Origin: Flavobacteriaceae bacterium
Lineage (GTDB): Bacteria; Bacteroidota; Bacteroidia; Flavobacteriales; Flavobacteriaceae
NCBI GenBank assembly: GCA_004762155.1
Contig: SIHP01000009.1
Coordinates: 1 to 64,000 of the forward strand
Reading direction: 5' to 3'
Length of the DNA: 64,000 nucleotides
Part shown: positions 37,055 through 45,933 of the stretch, piece after piece
Layout: each line of letters starts with the position of its first letter
Numbering within the stretch: position 1 is the first letter of the stretch
Translations under genes and position numbers: made by a program
Notes under the pieces: model-generated
Told to the model about the DNA's origin: nothing
Seen by the model: the letters and a program-made list of their open reading frames with translations, nothing else
The model's database searches: none

Positions 37055-37062
37055 TATTTTTG
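37055..37062 (+). promoter_or_regulatory. -7 promoter element
   Basis: TATTTTTG fits TAnnTTTG, 21 bases before the ATG at 37084; a TTG at 37026-37028 is the nearest -33 candidate but the spacing of 26 is long. Confidence 0.4.
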
Positions 37063-37083
37063 TTTGAATTAAACAATTTAAAG

Positions 37084-37680
37084 ATGAAAAAAATAATTTT
37101 TGTACTAGTCGTTTTACAAAGCATGTTTTTTTATGCTCAGCAAATGGGGCAAGGTCAAGGACAGGGAGCTGGAGACCAAAAACCACCGAAATTTAATGCA
37201 AGTGATGTTTCAGGTATTTTTTATTATGAAATTGATGAAGTTATTTCAAAGATAAAAGTAAAAGATGAGGAAAAAGAATATTTAGTTTCTAAAGCTTTAA
37301 GAAAGTATAATGATAAAATTAAAGAGATTTCTTTCTTAAATTCTAAAAACTTTCAGCAAATAGATATTTTGGTAAATGCAATGTTAAAATCATCTCAGGA
37401 AAAACCAAAAGGATTAGAGGAAAAAGAAAAAGTAGATGTTAAAGGCATTTTAGAAAAGGTTAGAAAAGAAGTTCGCTCAAATGAAGAAAAGCTGAATAAA
37501 GCGCTTGAAGAAATTTTAAGTTCTAAGCAAAATAAAAAGTGGTTAAAGTATCAAAAAAAGAAAAAGAAAAGTTTATTACCAAAAAGACCTGCAGCCGGAA
37601 ATGGTTCTTCTAGAGGAAGTATGGGCGGTCGTGGTGGTTCTGGTGGACCAGCAGGAATGAATAATGGAATGAGACGCTAG
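37084..37680 (+). CDS. Secreted hypothetical protein, charged helix and Gly-rich tail
   Basis: 198 residues from ATG 37084 (TTG at 37060 gives no better signal peptide). Signal peptide MKKIIFVLVVLQSMFFYAQ, then a Gln/Gly stretch (QMGQGQGQGAGDQKPP), a long Lys/Glu-rich helical region about 35-165 (DEVISKIKVKDEEKEYLVSK, KWLKYQKKKKKS), and a Gly/Met/Arg-rich tail (RGSMGGRGGSGGPAGMNNGM). I do not recognise a family; the helical part vaguely recalls Spy/CpxP-like periplasmic proteins. Upstream of lpxD by 45 bases, so possibly cotranscribed. Confidence 0.7.
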   Translation: MKKIIFVLVVLQSMFFYAQQMGQGQGQGAGDQKPPKFNASDVSGIFYYEIDEVISKIKVKDEEKEYLVSKALRKYNDKIKEISFLNSKNFQQIDILVNAMLKSSQEKPKGLEEKEKVDVKGILEKVRKEVRSNEEKLNKALEEILSSKQNKKWLKYQKKKKKSLLPKRPAAGNGSSRGSMGGRGGSGGPAGMNNGMRR

Positions 37681-37725
37681 TTTCTTGAATATGCTAAATC
37701 AATACAAACAATTATAAAAAGTATA

Positions 37726-38712
37726 ATGAAATCATTTACTGTAGAAGAAATTAGTCAGCTTGTTAATGGAAAATTAGAAGGAGCTTGTGATCATAAAATT
37801 GAAGCACCTGAGCAAATTGAAAAAGCAAAAAAAGGAACTATAACATTTATCGGGAACTCTAAATATGTGAAATTATGGAAGAGTTCAGCAGCAAGTGCAG
37901 CTATTGTAAGTGAAAAGATAACAATAACACCTTCCGAAGGAAAAGCACTAATAAAGGTAGAAAATGCAGATTTAGCAATGGCTATGTTATTAGAAGCTTT
38001 TCAACCAGAACCACCAGTTTTTAATGAAGATATTCATCCAACAGCGGTAATTGATGCTTCAGTTACTTTAGGGAAAGGATGTAAAGTTGGGGCGAACTCT
38101 TACATAGGGAAAAATGTAGTTTTAGGTGATGAGGTAATTATTTATCCTAATGTTTCTGTTTTTGATGATAGTATTATTGGAGATCAAACAGTAATTTGGT
38201 CTGGAACAGTAATAAGAGAGCGAAGTGAAATAGGAAAACACTGTATCTTTCATAATAATGTAAGTATTGGTGCAGATGGTTTTGGTTACAGACCAAGCGC
38301 ACAAGGTTTAACCAAAATACCACATATTGGAAATGTAATTATTGGAAATTATGTAGAAGTTGGTGCCAATTCTTGTATTGATAGAGGTAAATTTAGCGCA
38401 ACTGTTTTAGGAGATGGTTGTAAAATAGATAATTTAGTACAAATTGGTCATAATTCTATTTTAGGTAAATTTTGTATCATGGCAGGAAATAGCGGTTTAG
38501 CAGGTTCTGTAACTTTAGGTGACGGAGTTGTTATTGGTGGAAGTGCATCAATAAAAGATCATACAACCATACATTCTGGAGCAACAGTTGGTGCTGGTTC
38601 TGGTGTAATTGCAGATGTAGCAGCTGGTAAAACAGTTGTTGGTTATCCTGCAACAGACGCAAGAGAAATGATGAAACAGTGGGTTGCACTTAGAAAGTTA
38701 GCACGAAAATAA
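37726..38712 (+). CDS. lpxD: LpxD: UDP-3-O-acylglucosamine N-acyltransferase
   Basis: 328 residues. N-terminal uridine-binding domain about 1-100 (ITFIGNSKYVKLWKSSAASA), then left-handed beta-helix hexapeptide repeats from about 105 (VTLGKGCKVGANSYIGKNVV and so on), the motif GADGFGYRPSAQGLTKIPHI, and catalytic His in VQIGHNSILG. It adds the N-linked hydroxyacyl chain in lipid A synthesis in the cytoplasm. A second LpxD-like paralogue is common in Bacteroidetes, so this may be one of two. Terminator follows at 38754. Confidence 0.92.
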   Translation: MKSFTVEEISQLVNGKLEGACDHKIEAPEQIEKAKKGTITFIGNSKYVKLWKSSAASAAIVSEKITITPSEGKALIKVENADLAMAMLLEAFQPEPPVFNEDIHPTAVIDASVTLGKGCKVGANSYIGKNVVLGDEVIIYPNVSVFDDSIIGDQTVIWSGTVIRERSEIGKHCIFHNNVSIGADGFGYRPSAQGLTKIPHIGNVIIGNYVEVGANSCIDRGKFSATVLGDGCKIDNLVQIGHNSILGKFCIMAGNSGLAGSVTLGDGVVIGGSASIKDHTTIHSGATVGAGSGVIADVAAGKTVVGYPATDAREMMKQWVALRKLARK

Positions 38713-38753
38713 TAACGATTTTATATAAAACAATAGAAACTCATTTAAGTTTT

Positions 38754-38780
38754 AAAACCTTGTTAACTACGAGGTTTTTT
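38754..38780 (+). terminator. Intrinsic terminator after lpxD
   Basis: AAAACCT (38754-38760), loop with extra TG/CG pairs, AGGTTTT (38772-38778) and more T residues. Confidence 0.65.
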
Positions 38781-38927
38781 TTATGTCTTAAAACAAAATA
38801 GGAATAATAAAATATTTGCCGATATTTGTAGCCAGTATATTAATGGTATTTATTGACTTTGTTTAGCAAATCAAGGATATTATTTCTTATAAATTAACCC
38901 CCGAAATAAAGAAAAACAAGTAAGATT

Positions 38928-39110
38928 ATGTCAATGAACAAAAACACTGTCCTGAGTTGGGCAACTTTAATAATGGTTTTAATGGGAATATTGTTAGTAT
39001 GTTTAGCAGTATTTAAATATGATGAAATAGCAGGTTATGGTTTTGGAGCTGTAGGACTTGGTTTTTTTGCAAATGCATGGGTTTTCAATGCATTAAAAGG
39101 ACGTGTTTAA
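38928..39110 (+). CDS. Small membrane protein (CAL67264-like family)
   Basis: 60 residues, two hydrophobic segments: about 9-27 (VLSWATLIMVLMGILLVCLA) and about 37-53 (GFGAVGLGFFANAWVF). N terminus MSMNKNTVLSWAT and C terminus NALKGRV match a small family conserved in Flavobacteriia, recalled as CAL67264 family, which lies next to ettA. Function unknown. 74 bases upstream of ettA, same strand. Confidence 0.75.
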   Translation: MSMNKNTVLSWATLIMVLMGILLVCLAVFKYDEIAGYGFGAVGLGFFANAWVFNALKGRV

Positions 39111-39184
39111 TATATTAAAGGTAGAGAATTATATACTTTTAAGTAAGTTTTGGTTTTAGATTTTAAATTTATCAATAAAAAAAT

Positions 39185-40876
39185 ATGAGTGACGATAAAA
39201 AAGTAATTTTTTCAATGAATAAGGTCTCTAAGACCTATCAAAGTACAGGAAAACAAGTTTTAAAAGATATTTATTTAAGCTTTTTTTATGGAGCAAAAAT
39301 TGGTATTCTTGGTTTAAACGGATCAGGTAAGTCTACTTTGCTTAAGATTATAGCAGGAGTTGAGAAAAACTTCCAAGGAGATGTTACTTTTTCTCCAGGG
39401 TATAATGTTGGTTACTTAGAGCAAGAACCACAGTTAGATGAGAATAAAACGGTAATGGAAGTTGTAAGAGAAGGAGTTGCAGAAACTGTAGCTATTTTGG
39501 ATGAATACAACAAAATTAACGATATGTTTGGTTTAGAAGAAGTGTATTCTGATGCCGATAAGATGGAGAAGTTGATGGCAAAGCAAGCAGAATTGCAAGA
39601 TCAAATAGATGCTTCTAATGCTTGGGAATTAGATACCAAGTTGGAAATTGCCATGGATGCTTTACGTACACCAGATTCAGATAAGAAAATAGGTGTATTA
39701 TCTGGAGGTGAACGAAGAAGAGTTGCTTTATGTAGATTGTTATTACAAGAGCCAGAAATTTTATTATTAGATGAGCCTACCAACCACTTGGATGCAGAAT
39801 CTGTACATTGGTTAGAGCATCATTTAGCACAATATAAAGGAACTGTAATTGCAGTAACGCATGATAGGTATTTCTTAGATAACGTTGCAGGTTGGATTTT
39901 AGAATTAGATAGAGGAGAAGGAATTCCTTGGAAAGGAAATTATTCTTCTTGGTTAGATCAAAAATCTACACGTTTAGCACAGGAAAGTAAAACGGCTTCT
40001 AAGCGTCAAAAAACATTAGAACGAGAGTTAGATTGGGTTCGTCAAGGAGCAAAAGGTCGTCAAACAAAGCAAAAAGCTCGTTTGAAGAACTATGAAAAGT
40101 TAATGAGTCAAGATCAAAAGCAAACAGAGGAAAAGTTAGAGATTTACATTCCTAACGGACCTCGTTTAGGAACCAATGTAATTGAAGCATCTGGAGTTTC
40201 TAAAGCTTTTGGAGATAAATTATTATATGAAAACCTAGAGTTCAACTTGCCTCAAGCAGGAATCGTTGGAATTATTGGACCAAACGGTGCTGGTAAAACC
40301 ACTATTTTTAAAATGATCATGGGAGAAGAAACTCCTGATGCTGGTAGTTTTAAAGTAGGTGAAACTGCTAAGATTGCGTATGTAGATCAAGCACACTCAA
40401 ATATAGATCCTGAAAAATCTATTTGGGAAAACTTTTCTGAAGGTCAAGATTTGGTAATGATGGGAGGAAAGCAAGTAAATTCTAGAGCCTACTTAAGTCG
40501 TTTTAATTTTGGAGGAAGTGAGCAAAATAAAAAGGTAAATACACTTTCTGGTGGAGAGCGTAACCGTTTGCATTTAGCCATGACTTTAAAAGAAGAAGGT
40601 AACGTATTGTTATTAGATGAGCCAACGAATGATTTAGATGTAAACACATTAAGAGCTTTAGAAGAAGGTTTAGAAAACTTTGCTGGTTGTGCGGTAGTAA
40701 TTTCGCATGATAGATGGTTTTTAGATAGAATATGTACACATATTTTAGCTTTTGAGGGCGATAGTCAAATTTATTTCTTTGAAGGAAGTTTCTCTGATTA
40801 TGAACAGAATAAAAAGAAACGTTTGGGTGGAGATTTAATGCCAAAACGAATCAAATACAAAAAATTAATTAGATAA
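39185..40876 (+). CDS. ettA: EttA: energy-dependent translational throttle ATPase (ABC-F)
   Basis: 563 residues, two ABC domains. First: Walker A GLNGSGKST (about 46-54), signature LSGGERRRVALC, Walker B LLLDEPTNHLD. Second: GPNGAGKTT (about 363-371), LSGGERNRLHLAM, LLLDEPTNDLD. The arm between the domains carries the basic RQGAKGRQTKQKAR stretch typical of EttA. No membrane domain. ABC-F proteins bind the ribosomal E site; EttA gates the first elongation step according to ATP/ADP. Terminated by a perfect palindrome. Confidence 0.93.
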   Translation: MSDDKKVIFSMNKVSKTYQSTGKQVLKDIYLSFFYGAKIGILGLNGSGKSTLLKIIAGVEKNFQGDVTFSPGYNVGYLEQEPQLDENKTVMEVVREGVAETVAILDEYNKINDMFGLEEVYSDADKMEKLMAKQAELQDQIDASNAWELDTKLEIAMDALRTPDSDKKIGVLSGGERRRVALCRLLLQEPEILLLDEPTNHLDAESVHWLEHHLAQYKGTVIAVTHDRYFLDNVAGWILELDRGEGIPWKGNYSSWLDQKSTRLAQESKTASKRQKTLERELDWVRQGAKGRQTKQKARLKNYEKLMSQDQKQTEEKLEIYIPNGPRLGTNVIEASGVSKAFGDKLLYENLEFNLPQAGIVGIIGPNGAGKTTIFKMIMGEETPDAGSFKVGETAKIAYVDQAHSNIDPEKSIWENFSEGQDLVMMGGKQVNSRAYLSRFNFGGSEQNKKVNTLSGGERNRLHLAMTLKEEGNVLLLDEPTNDLDVNTLRALEEGLENFAGCAVVISHDRWFLDRICTHILAFEGDSQIYFFEGSFSDYEQNKKKRLGGDLMPKRIKYKKLIR

Positions 40877-40937
40877 ATGGAAGGGCGATAACTAAGGATT
40901 TATAGTTCTAGTTGTTTGTTTTCAAACAGTAATATAT

Positions 40938-40981
40938 TTACAACAAAAAAACCTCGCAATTGCGAGGTTTTTTTGTTGTAA
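40938..40981. terminator. Palindromic terminator after ettA
   Basis: Perfect 44 bp palindrome centred between 40959 and 40960, inner arm AACCTCGCAA, with A- and T-runs outside. Confidence 0.88.
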
Positions 40982-41023
40982 TGTGCTTTTTTAATAATTA
41001 TTTCACCAATGTTAGTTCGAGTG

Positions 41024-41140
41024 GTTTTATGAAGAGCAACGAAATAAAATTGTATCGAGAACCTTTACGTTTACATAAGTTTCTCGATAAATCTGCAGCG
41101 TATCGTTAAATCGAAAAATAATTTTCTTTCTATTTCAAAT
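41024..41140 (+). repeat. Dispersed palindromic intergenic repeat, copy 2
   Basis: Homologous to the reverse complement of 13205-13320. Contains TATCGAGAA (41053-41061) and TTCTCGATA (41081-41089), a 9 bp inverted repeat with a 19-base loop. It accounts for a third of the gene-free stretch 40877-41356; the rest is AT-rich with no supported gene. Confidence 0.55.
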
Positions 41141-41356
41141 AGTTTCATTCCATTTGATAATAAACCATTTACAAAATAAAAAGTAGAAACAGTATAACAA
41201 GTAATGGCTTGTTTTTTAATATTTCCTTAACAATTTTATTCACTAACTTTAGTCCTCAAAATCCGCTACTGCTACTACAAAATGTATTGTGGAATTATCG
41301 TTTTCAATAGTAAGTATTGAATCTCAAAAAAAGTAATAATCAAATAAACTAAAGAA

Positions 41357-42247
41357 ATGAAAGAACTAAAAAAAGAAGACATCAATCAAGAAGTTTTTGA
41401 TTTGTATGATGATTATGCGCATAATAAATTAGAAAGAAGACAATTTATAAAAAAATTATCGCTTTATGCCGTTGGAGGTATTACCGTTTCATCATTACTT
41501 AGTTTTATAACACCAAATTATGTAGATAGTATTATGGTACAGCAAGATGATAAAAGATTACAATCTGATTTTATAACTTATGATTCTCCAAAAGGAGGAG
41601 GTAAAATAAAAGGACTTTTATCAAAACCTAAAAAAGCAACCAAAAAGTTACCAGGAATTATTGTGGTACATGAAAACAGAGGTTTGAATCCGTATATAGA
41701 AGATGTTGGAAGAAGAGCCGCTTTAGAAGGTTTTATTTCTTTAGCTCCAGATGCTTTAACTCCACTTGGTGGATATCCAGGAAGCGACGATGAAGGAAGA
41801 ACGTTACAAAAAAAGAGAGATAAAAATAAAATGTTAGAAGATTTTATAGCTGCATACGAATATTTAGCAGCTCATGAAGATTGTACAGGAAAAATAGGAG
41901 TTGTAGGTTTCTGTTTTGGTGGTTGGATTTCTAACATGATGGCAGTAAAAGTACCAACATTATCCGCTGCAGTTCCTTATTACGGAAGACAACCTTCTGA
42001 AGAAGAAACAGCCAAAATAAATGCACCATTAATGATTCATAATGGAGGTTTAGATAAAAGAGTAAATGCAGGTTGGCCAGCATTTGAGAAAGCGCTAAAA
42101 GAACATAACAAAGAGTACGAAGCTTTTGTGTACCCTGATGTAAATCACGGATTTCATAATAATACAACTCCAAGATACGACGAGCCAGCGGCTACTTTAT
42201 CATGGACACGTACTATTGAATTTTTTAAGAAGCATCTTCAGAAATAA
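41357..42247 (+). CDS. Dienelactone hydrolase family protein, Tat-type signal
   Basis: 296 residues. The N-terminal ~60 residues contain ERRQFIKKLSLYAVGG plus a hydrophobic stretch, which fits a twin-arginine (Tat) export signal placed after a ~25-residue acidic leader. Hydrolase domain about 75-296: IIVVHENRGLNPYIEDVGRR, nucleophile in VGFCFGGW (G-F-C-F-G), Asp in MIHNGGLDKRV and His in DVNHGFHN, the Cys-Asp-His triad of dienelactone hydrolases. It hydrolyses ester/lactone bonds; export to the periplasm separates it from the cytoplasmic catabolic enzymes. Single gene. Confidence 0.88.
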   Translation: MKELKKEDINQEVFDLYDDYAHNKLERRQFIKKLSLYAVGGITVSSLLSFITPNYVDSIMVQQDDKRLQSDFITYDSPKGGGKIKGLLSKPKKATKKLPGIIVVHENRGLNPYIEDVGRRAALEGFISLAPDALTPLGGYPGSDDEGRTLQKKRDKNKMLEDFIAAYEYLAAHEDCTGKIGVVGFCFGGWISNMMAVKVPTLSAAVPYYGRQPSEEETAKINAPLMIHNGGLDKRVNAGWPAFEKALKEHNKEYEAFVYPDVNHGFHNNTTPRYDEPAATLSWTRTIEFFKKHLQK

Positions 42248-42306
42248 TAACTATTACAAGAGGATTTTGCTCTACAAAGGGCATACGCTAATTATTTTAT
42301 TAAAAG

Positions 42307-42348
42307 ACACAAAACCAAAGCAATATTGTTTTGGTTTTGTGTTTTTTT
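42307..42348 (+). terminator. Intrinsic terminator
   Basis: ACACAAAACCAAA (42307-42319) and complement (42330-42342), then a T-run. Ends the hydrolase transcript just before the minisatellite. Confidence 0.85.
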
Positions 42349-42360
42349 ATAGTCTTGAAA

Positions 42361-42606
42361 TTGCATCAGCGTGCCCCGCTGATGGTTTCGAAACTCTGCA
42401 ATTGCATCAGCGTGCGCCGCTGACGGTTTTGAAACTCTGCAATTGCATCAGCGTGCCCCGCTGATGGTTTCGAAACTCTGCAATTGCATCAGCGTGCGCC
42501 GCTGACGGTTTTGAAACTCTGCAATTGTATCAGCGTGCCCCGCTGATGATTTCGAAACTCTGCAATTGCATCAGCGCGCTCCGCTGATAGTTTTGAAGTT
42601 TTACAA
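42361..42606. repeat. Minisatellite: six tandem 41 bp units
   Basis: Units start at 42361, 42402, 42443, 42484, 42525 and 42566. Units 1 and 3 are identical (type A, GTGCCCCGCTGATGGTTTCG), 2 and 4 are identical (type B, GTGCGCCGCTGACGGTTTTG), 5 is A-like and 6 is a diverged B-like unit, so the real period is 82 bp. Each unit has a small hairpin ATCAGCG...CGCTGAT. It is much richer in G+C than its surroundings. No reading frame in it is convincing. Confidence 0.92.
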
Positions 42607-42654
42607 TTACATTAACGAACATTATTAATATTCTAAAACTAAAATAATTTAAAC

Positions 42655-42693
42655 AACATTGTGGTTTTAGAGTATAAAACCACAATGTTTTTC
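42655..42693. terminator. Hairpin terminator after minisatellite
   Basis: Perfect 15 bp stem, AACATTGTGGTTTTA (42655-42669), loop GAGTA, complement 42675-42689, followed by T residues. With the terminator at 42307 it brackets the minisatellite. Confidence 0.8.
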
Positions 42694-42778
42694 TTCATAA
42701 AAAATGTGTATTGCATAAAATTTATAAAAAAAGTGCTTAGTCTACGGGTAGCCGTAAAACTCTTTTAGTTGCTTTAGC

Positions 42779-42786
42779 TATGTTTG
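42779..42786 (+). promoter_or_regulatory. Candidate -7 element for the ATPase gene
   Basis: TATGTTTG fits TAnnTTTG; it lies 113 bases before the ATG at 42900, within a 200-base stretch (42694-42899) that otherwise shows only direct repeats of CTTTTAGTTGCT (about 42761 and 42856). Confidence 0.3.
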
Positions 42787-42899
42787 TTTTTTCTATATAA
42801 TTTTTATAGAAATAAGAAAGGATTAAAAAATAATGGATGTTTGTATTGATAGCTTTTAGTTGCTGTTGTACAGATGTTAGACATAATTAAAAAAAACGA

Positions 42900-44867
42900 A
42901 TGATAAATAACGACTTTGACCCATTAAATAGTTCAGATAATTTTGATAGTGAAATCGTTAATTCTGCTAAAAAAAGAGAGATTAGAAATATTTTAAAATC
43001 TTATGTTGGAATTTTTGACTCTTTCTCTGAACTAATTCAAAACTCACTTGATGCAGTAGATAAAAGAAAAAAAATAGAGGCTGATTTAGAAAAAAAACTT
43101 TGGTTAGAAATAAACTTACAAGAAAATTCATTCACAATAGCTGATAATGGAATAGGGTTTCAGCAAAAAGAATTCGAAGCATTTTTAGCCCCAAATATTT
43201 CTTTTAAAGACGGTAGTGAAACAAGAGGGAACAAAGGTGTTGGAGCAACATATATAGCTTATGGATTTAACAAATTAACGCTAGGTACAAAAAATTCTGA
43301 TTTTAATTATATAGGACAAATTAATAACGGGAGAAAATGGGTGGAAGACAAAGAGGGGATTGTTACTAGACCAGTTGTTAAATCATTTGGAAAAACGCCC
43401 GATCTATTTAAAAAAACTGAACAAGGAACTTTCTTCAAAATCGAATATGGAGGAGACTTTACACGTCCAAAAACCTTAACATATTTTTCCGCTAATAATG
43501 CAGAACAATGGATTTACCTTTTACTATTGAAAACACCATTAGGTGGTATATATTTTAATGATTCAACTGACCACGCTAAATTTAATTTAAGAGTCATTGA
43601 TACTTCTGGAAATATTACGGAAACTGATAATCAGTCTTCTATTTATATTTACCCTCACGACAAAATAAAAGCTAGTGCTGATATAAAAGAAATTGCATTA
43701 ACTCAAAAGAAACTTCTTGAAAGTGGTAAGGACCCATCAAAATTGCCTGCAAAATTCGAAAGGCTAAATGGTGTTTATGAAAATTATTCTTCTTCAGAAT
43801 TAAAAGCATTACCAACCAACAAGTTGGTAGAAAAACATCACTCTTTAATTGACGAGTATTCAATAGAAGCATATGGGTATTTTGGTTACTCAACTCAACT
43901 TTGGGATGAGTTCAATGATAATCTTGCTAAATTAAGAAAAGGATACAGAGTCCTAAAAGGAGGATTATTAATAGCGAATAACAATATGCTTCAAGGGGAT
44001 TATATTGCTATACCTTTAACTTCAAACATTGGTTATCAAAACCAGGCACATATTATAATTCACCTAAAAAACGCGGACCCAGATTTAGGTAGAAAAGGAT
44101 TTCAACCTGAGATAAAAGAACTTTGTGAGATTTTATCAGTTGGTATAGTAAATAAACTTAAACATTGGAAAAGTAAATTAAGAAACGATACTGGAGCAAA
44201 ACCTGTAATTACGACCCAGATTAATCTTCACAATTGGATAAAGGAACAAGAATATCACGAAGAATCTTTCCCTCTTGATTTATCAAATCCTAATTTTTTC
44301 AAACCAATTAATGAAATTTCAATTTCTTCTATTCCACAATCAGAACAAGATGTCATAGTATTATTCAATCAATTAATTGCAGGTGGAGTAATTAGAGGTC
44401 TTAAACTTTTAGCTACCAGTCAGTATGCAACTTATGACGGAATTTTTAAATATTATATTAAAGAACCTAGAGAAAATCATATTTTTAATAAAGTAACTAA
44501 TCCTTTAGGTGTTCAAGAATTAGGATTACCAATTGATACAGTATCAAATCCAATGGTACTTGAATATAAATTCAATTTAAATGCTTTATTTCAAGAATTC
44601 GAAAATGAAGATAAATTTGAAAAAGATGTTAACCTAGCAATTGCCTGGGAATTAGGAGACTCTTGGAAACGAAACTATGACATTACATCATTATTGGACC
44701 TTGACAATTTACATCACCGACAATTTCACGGAATAACACATATAATTCATTCAAAAACTTCTAATTTTCATCTAATTGTCTTGAAAGAGCTTATGGAATA
44801 TCTAAATGATGTGGATGGGGTCCAAAAATTTCATAATAAAAAGTATGGAGAGGATATATTTGATTAG
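42900..44867 (+). CDS. GHKL (MORC/HSP90-like) ATPase with C-terminal nuclease-like domain
   Basis: 655 residues. The GHKL ATP-binding fold is clear: N-box ELIQNSLDA (44-52), G1 box DNGIGF (82-87), G2 box GNKGVGATYIAYG (110-122). About 130-430 forms the transducer region (KGGLLIANNNMLQG, DPDLGRKGFQPE). The C-terminal domain about 470-655 has ATYDGIFKYY with D513 and VLEYKFNLNAL with E555-x-K557, a D...ExK arrangement like PD-(D/E)xK nucleases. GHKL ATPases fused to nuclease folds are described among MORC/MutL-like proteins of restriction and defence systems. A defence role here is inference; no methylase or other partner is adjacent. First gene of an accessory block and followed by element A. 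Confidence 0.75.
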   Translation: MINNDFDPLNSSDNFDSEIVNSAKKREIRNILKSYVGIFDSFSELIQNSLDAVDKRKKIEADLEKKLWLEINLQENSFTIADNGIGFQQKEFEAFLAPNISFKDGSETRGNKGVGATYIAYGFNKLTLGTKNSDFNYIGQINNGRKWVEDKEGIVTRPVVKSFGKTPDLFKKTEQGTFFKIEYGGDFTRPKTLTYFSANNAEQWIYLLLLKTPLGGIYFNDSTDHAKFNLRVIDTSGNITETDNQSSIYIYPHDKIKASADIKEIALTQKKLLESGKDPSKLPAKFERLNGVYENYSSSELKALPTNKLVEKHHSLIDEYSIEAYGYFGYSTQLWDEFNDNLAKLRKGYRVLKGGLLIANNNMLQGDYIAIPLTSNIGYQNQAHIIIHLKNADPDLGRKGFQPEIKELCEILSVGIVNKLKHWKSKLRNDTGAKPVITTQINLHNWIKEQEYHEESFPLDLSNPNFFKPINEISISSIPQSEQDVIVLFNQLIAGGVIRGLKLLATSQYATYDGIFKYYIKEPRENHIFNKVTNPLGVQELGLPIDTVSNPMVLEYKFNLNALFQEFENEDKFEKDVNLAIAWELGDSWKRNYDITSLLDLDNLHHRQFHGITHIIHSKTSNFHLIVLKELMEYLNDVDGVQKFHNKKYGEDIFD

Positions 44868-44918
44868 AAAATAACTGTGGCTAACAATAGTAACCGTTGC
44901 CCAGTTCCCCCTGCTTCT

Positions 44919-45027
44919 GCTAGTTTGTAACTAGTAGCGTTCTCGAGTATGTGTTTATGGTTGCGTTTAATTATGTTTAAAGTAATAAGAAAAAGATTAA
45001 TCTTTGTTGCCACTAGTAAATACTAGC
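44919..45027 (+). repeat. 109 bp double-hairpin element, copy A
   Basis: Starts GCTAGTTTGTAACTAG and ends GCCACTAGTAAATACTAGC; the two ends are inverted repeats and each also folds on itself (CTAGTT/AACTAG; CTAGTA/TACTAG). Differs from copy C at 2 and from copy B at 3 of 109 positions. Outside the core, CCCAG (44910-44914) and CTGGG (45033-45037) are complementary. Resembles REP-REP inverse pairs (BIME) or a MITE. Confidence 0.85.
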
Positions 45028-45083
45028 GGTAGCTGGGAATAATTAAATTAAGGATAAAATCAATAACTAAAATTAATTTGAAA

Positions 45084-45605
45084 ATGAAAGTTTTAGGGAT
45101 AGACTCGAATGGCTGGATAGCAATTGCCACATTTGTAATAGCATTAGCAACTTTTATTGCCGCATTAGTAGCGTCCAAAAATAGTAGAAGAATATTTCAA
45201 CAATCAAATAAAGATGAATGGCTTAAAACATATCAAACGCATTATTTCGAGTTCTGGCATGACAAAGAAATGAGAGAAATTCGTACTGCAATCATGAATG
45301 ATGAGGCTTATAATTCGATAAGAGAAATATTAATAAAAAGATTAAATACCCCGAATGAAATAAGTAAAGAAGAGTACTATGAACTTGACAAGTTAGATAA
45401 ATTCATAAATATCATCACATTGATAAGACAGATTAATCCACTTTTGGGAAATGACGATAAAGTTTGGGAAGAGTTATTTTTTGAATACTGGTTAGTATCT
45501 CCTAAAAAAGAAAAGAGGGAGGAATTATTGAAGTATATTGAATTATGTTACAAATCAAGTTATTATGTTATTATGGAAAAACAATGGAAAATAAAACAAG
45601 TATAA
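45084..45605 (+). CDS. Membrane-anchored hypothetical protein
   Basis: 173 residues from ATG 45084 (TTG at 45078 also opens the frame). One N-terminal transmembrane segment about 10-31 (WIAIATFVIALATFIAALVA), then a charged helical cytoplasmic part (HYFEFWHDKEMREIRTAIMN, DKLDKFINIITLIRQINPLL, EKREELLKYIELCYKSSYYV). The layout, a single helix followed by a ~140-residue alpha domain, resembles DUF4760-type proteins, but I cannot assign a family. Lies between elements A and B with no partner gene. Confidence 0.6.
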   Translation: MKVLGIDSNGWIAIATFVIALATFIAALVASKNSRRIFQQSNKDEWLKTYQTHYFEFWHDKEMREIRTAIMNDEAYNSIREILIKRLNTPNEISKEEYYELDKLDKFINIITLIRQINPLLGNDDKVWEELFFEYWLVSPKKEKREELLKYIELCYKSSYYVIMEKQWKIKQV

Positions 45606-45673
45606 AAAATCATGTAATAAATTATAAAACATTAATAGTTAATAAAATACAGCTGCCCTGCTCCCCTGCTCCC

Positions 45674-45782
45674 GCTAGTTTGTAACTAGTGGCGTTTTCG
45701 AGTAAGTGTTTATGGTTGCGTTTAATTATGTTTAAAGTAATAAGAAAAAGATTAATCTTTGTTGCCACTAGTAAATACTAGC
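45674..45782 (+). repeat. 109 bp double-hairpin element, copy B
   Basis: Same length and structure as copy A; one difference from copy C. Outer inverted repeat is ACAGCT (45649-45654) with AGCTGT (45786-45791), and AATAA/TTATT further out. The left side has an extra short tandem CCCTGCTC repeat. Occupies most of the gap 45606-45933, which otherwise contains no gene. Confidence 0.85.
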
Positions 45783-45933
45783 GGTAGCTGTGGTTATTAT
45801 CATTTTATCTATATTTCTTAGGTTAACCGTTAGTAGCAATTGAAAATATACTTATTAATCGGTATGTTCCTATATTTAATTATTAATTAAGTTTGAATTG
45901 TTAGAAAAAAATAATGGTTTAAAAAAAATATTT

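Noticed and set aside
42216..42464. Plus-strand 82-codon open frame across the hydrolase end and minisatellite
   Set aside because: It reads through a terminator into the 41 bp repeats; repeated LQLHQRAPLTVLKLCN is a by-product of the repeat.
42361..42606. CRISPR array
   Set aside because: Units are directly adjacent 41 bp repeats without unique spacers, the whole unit is repeated, and there are no cas genes.
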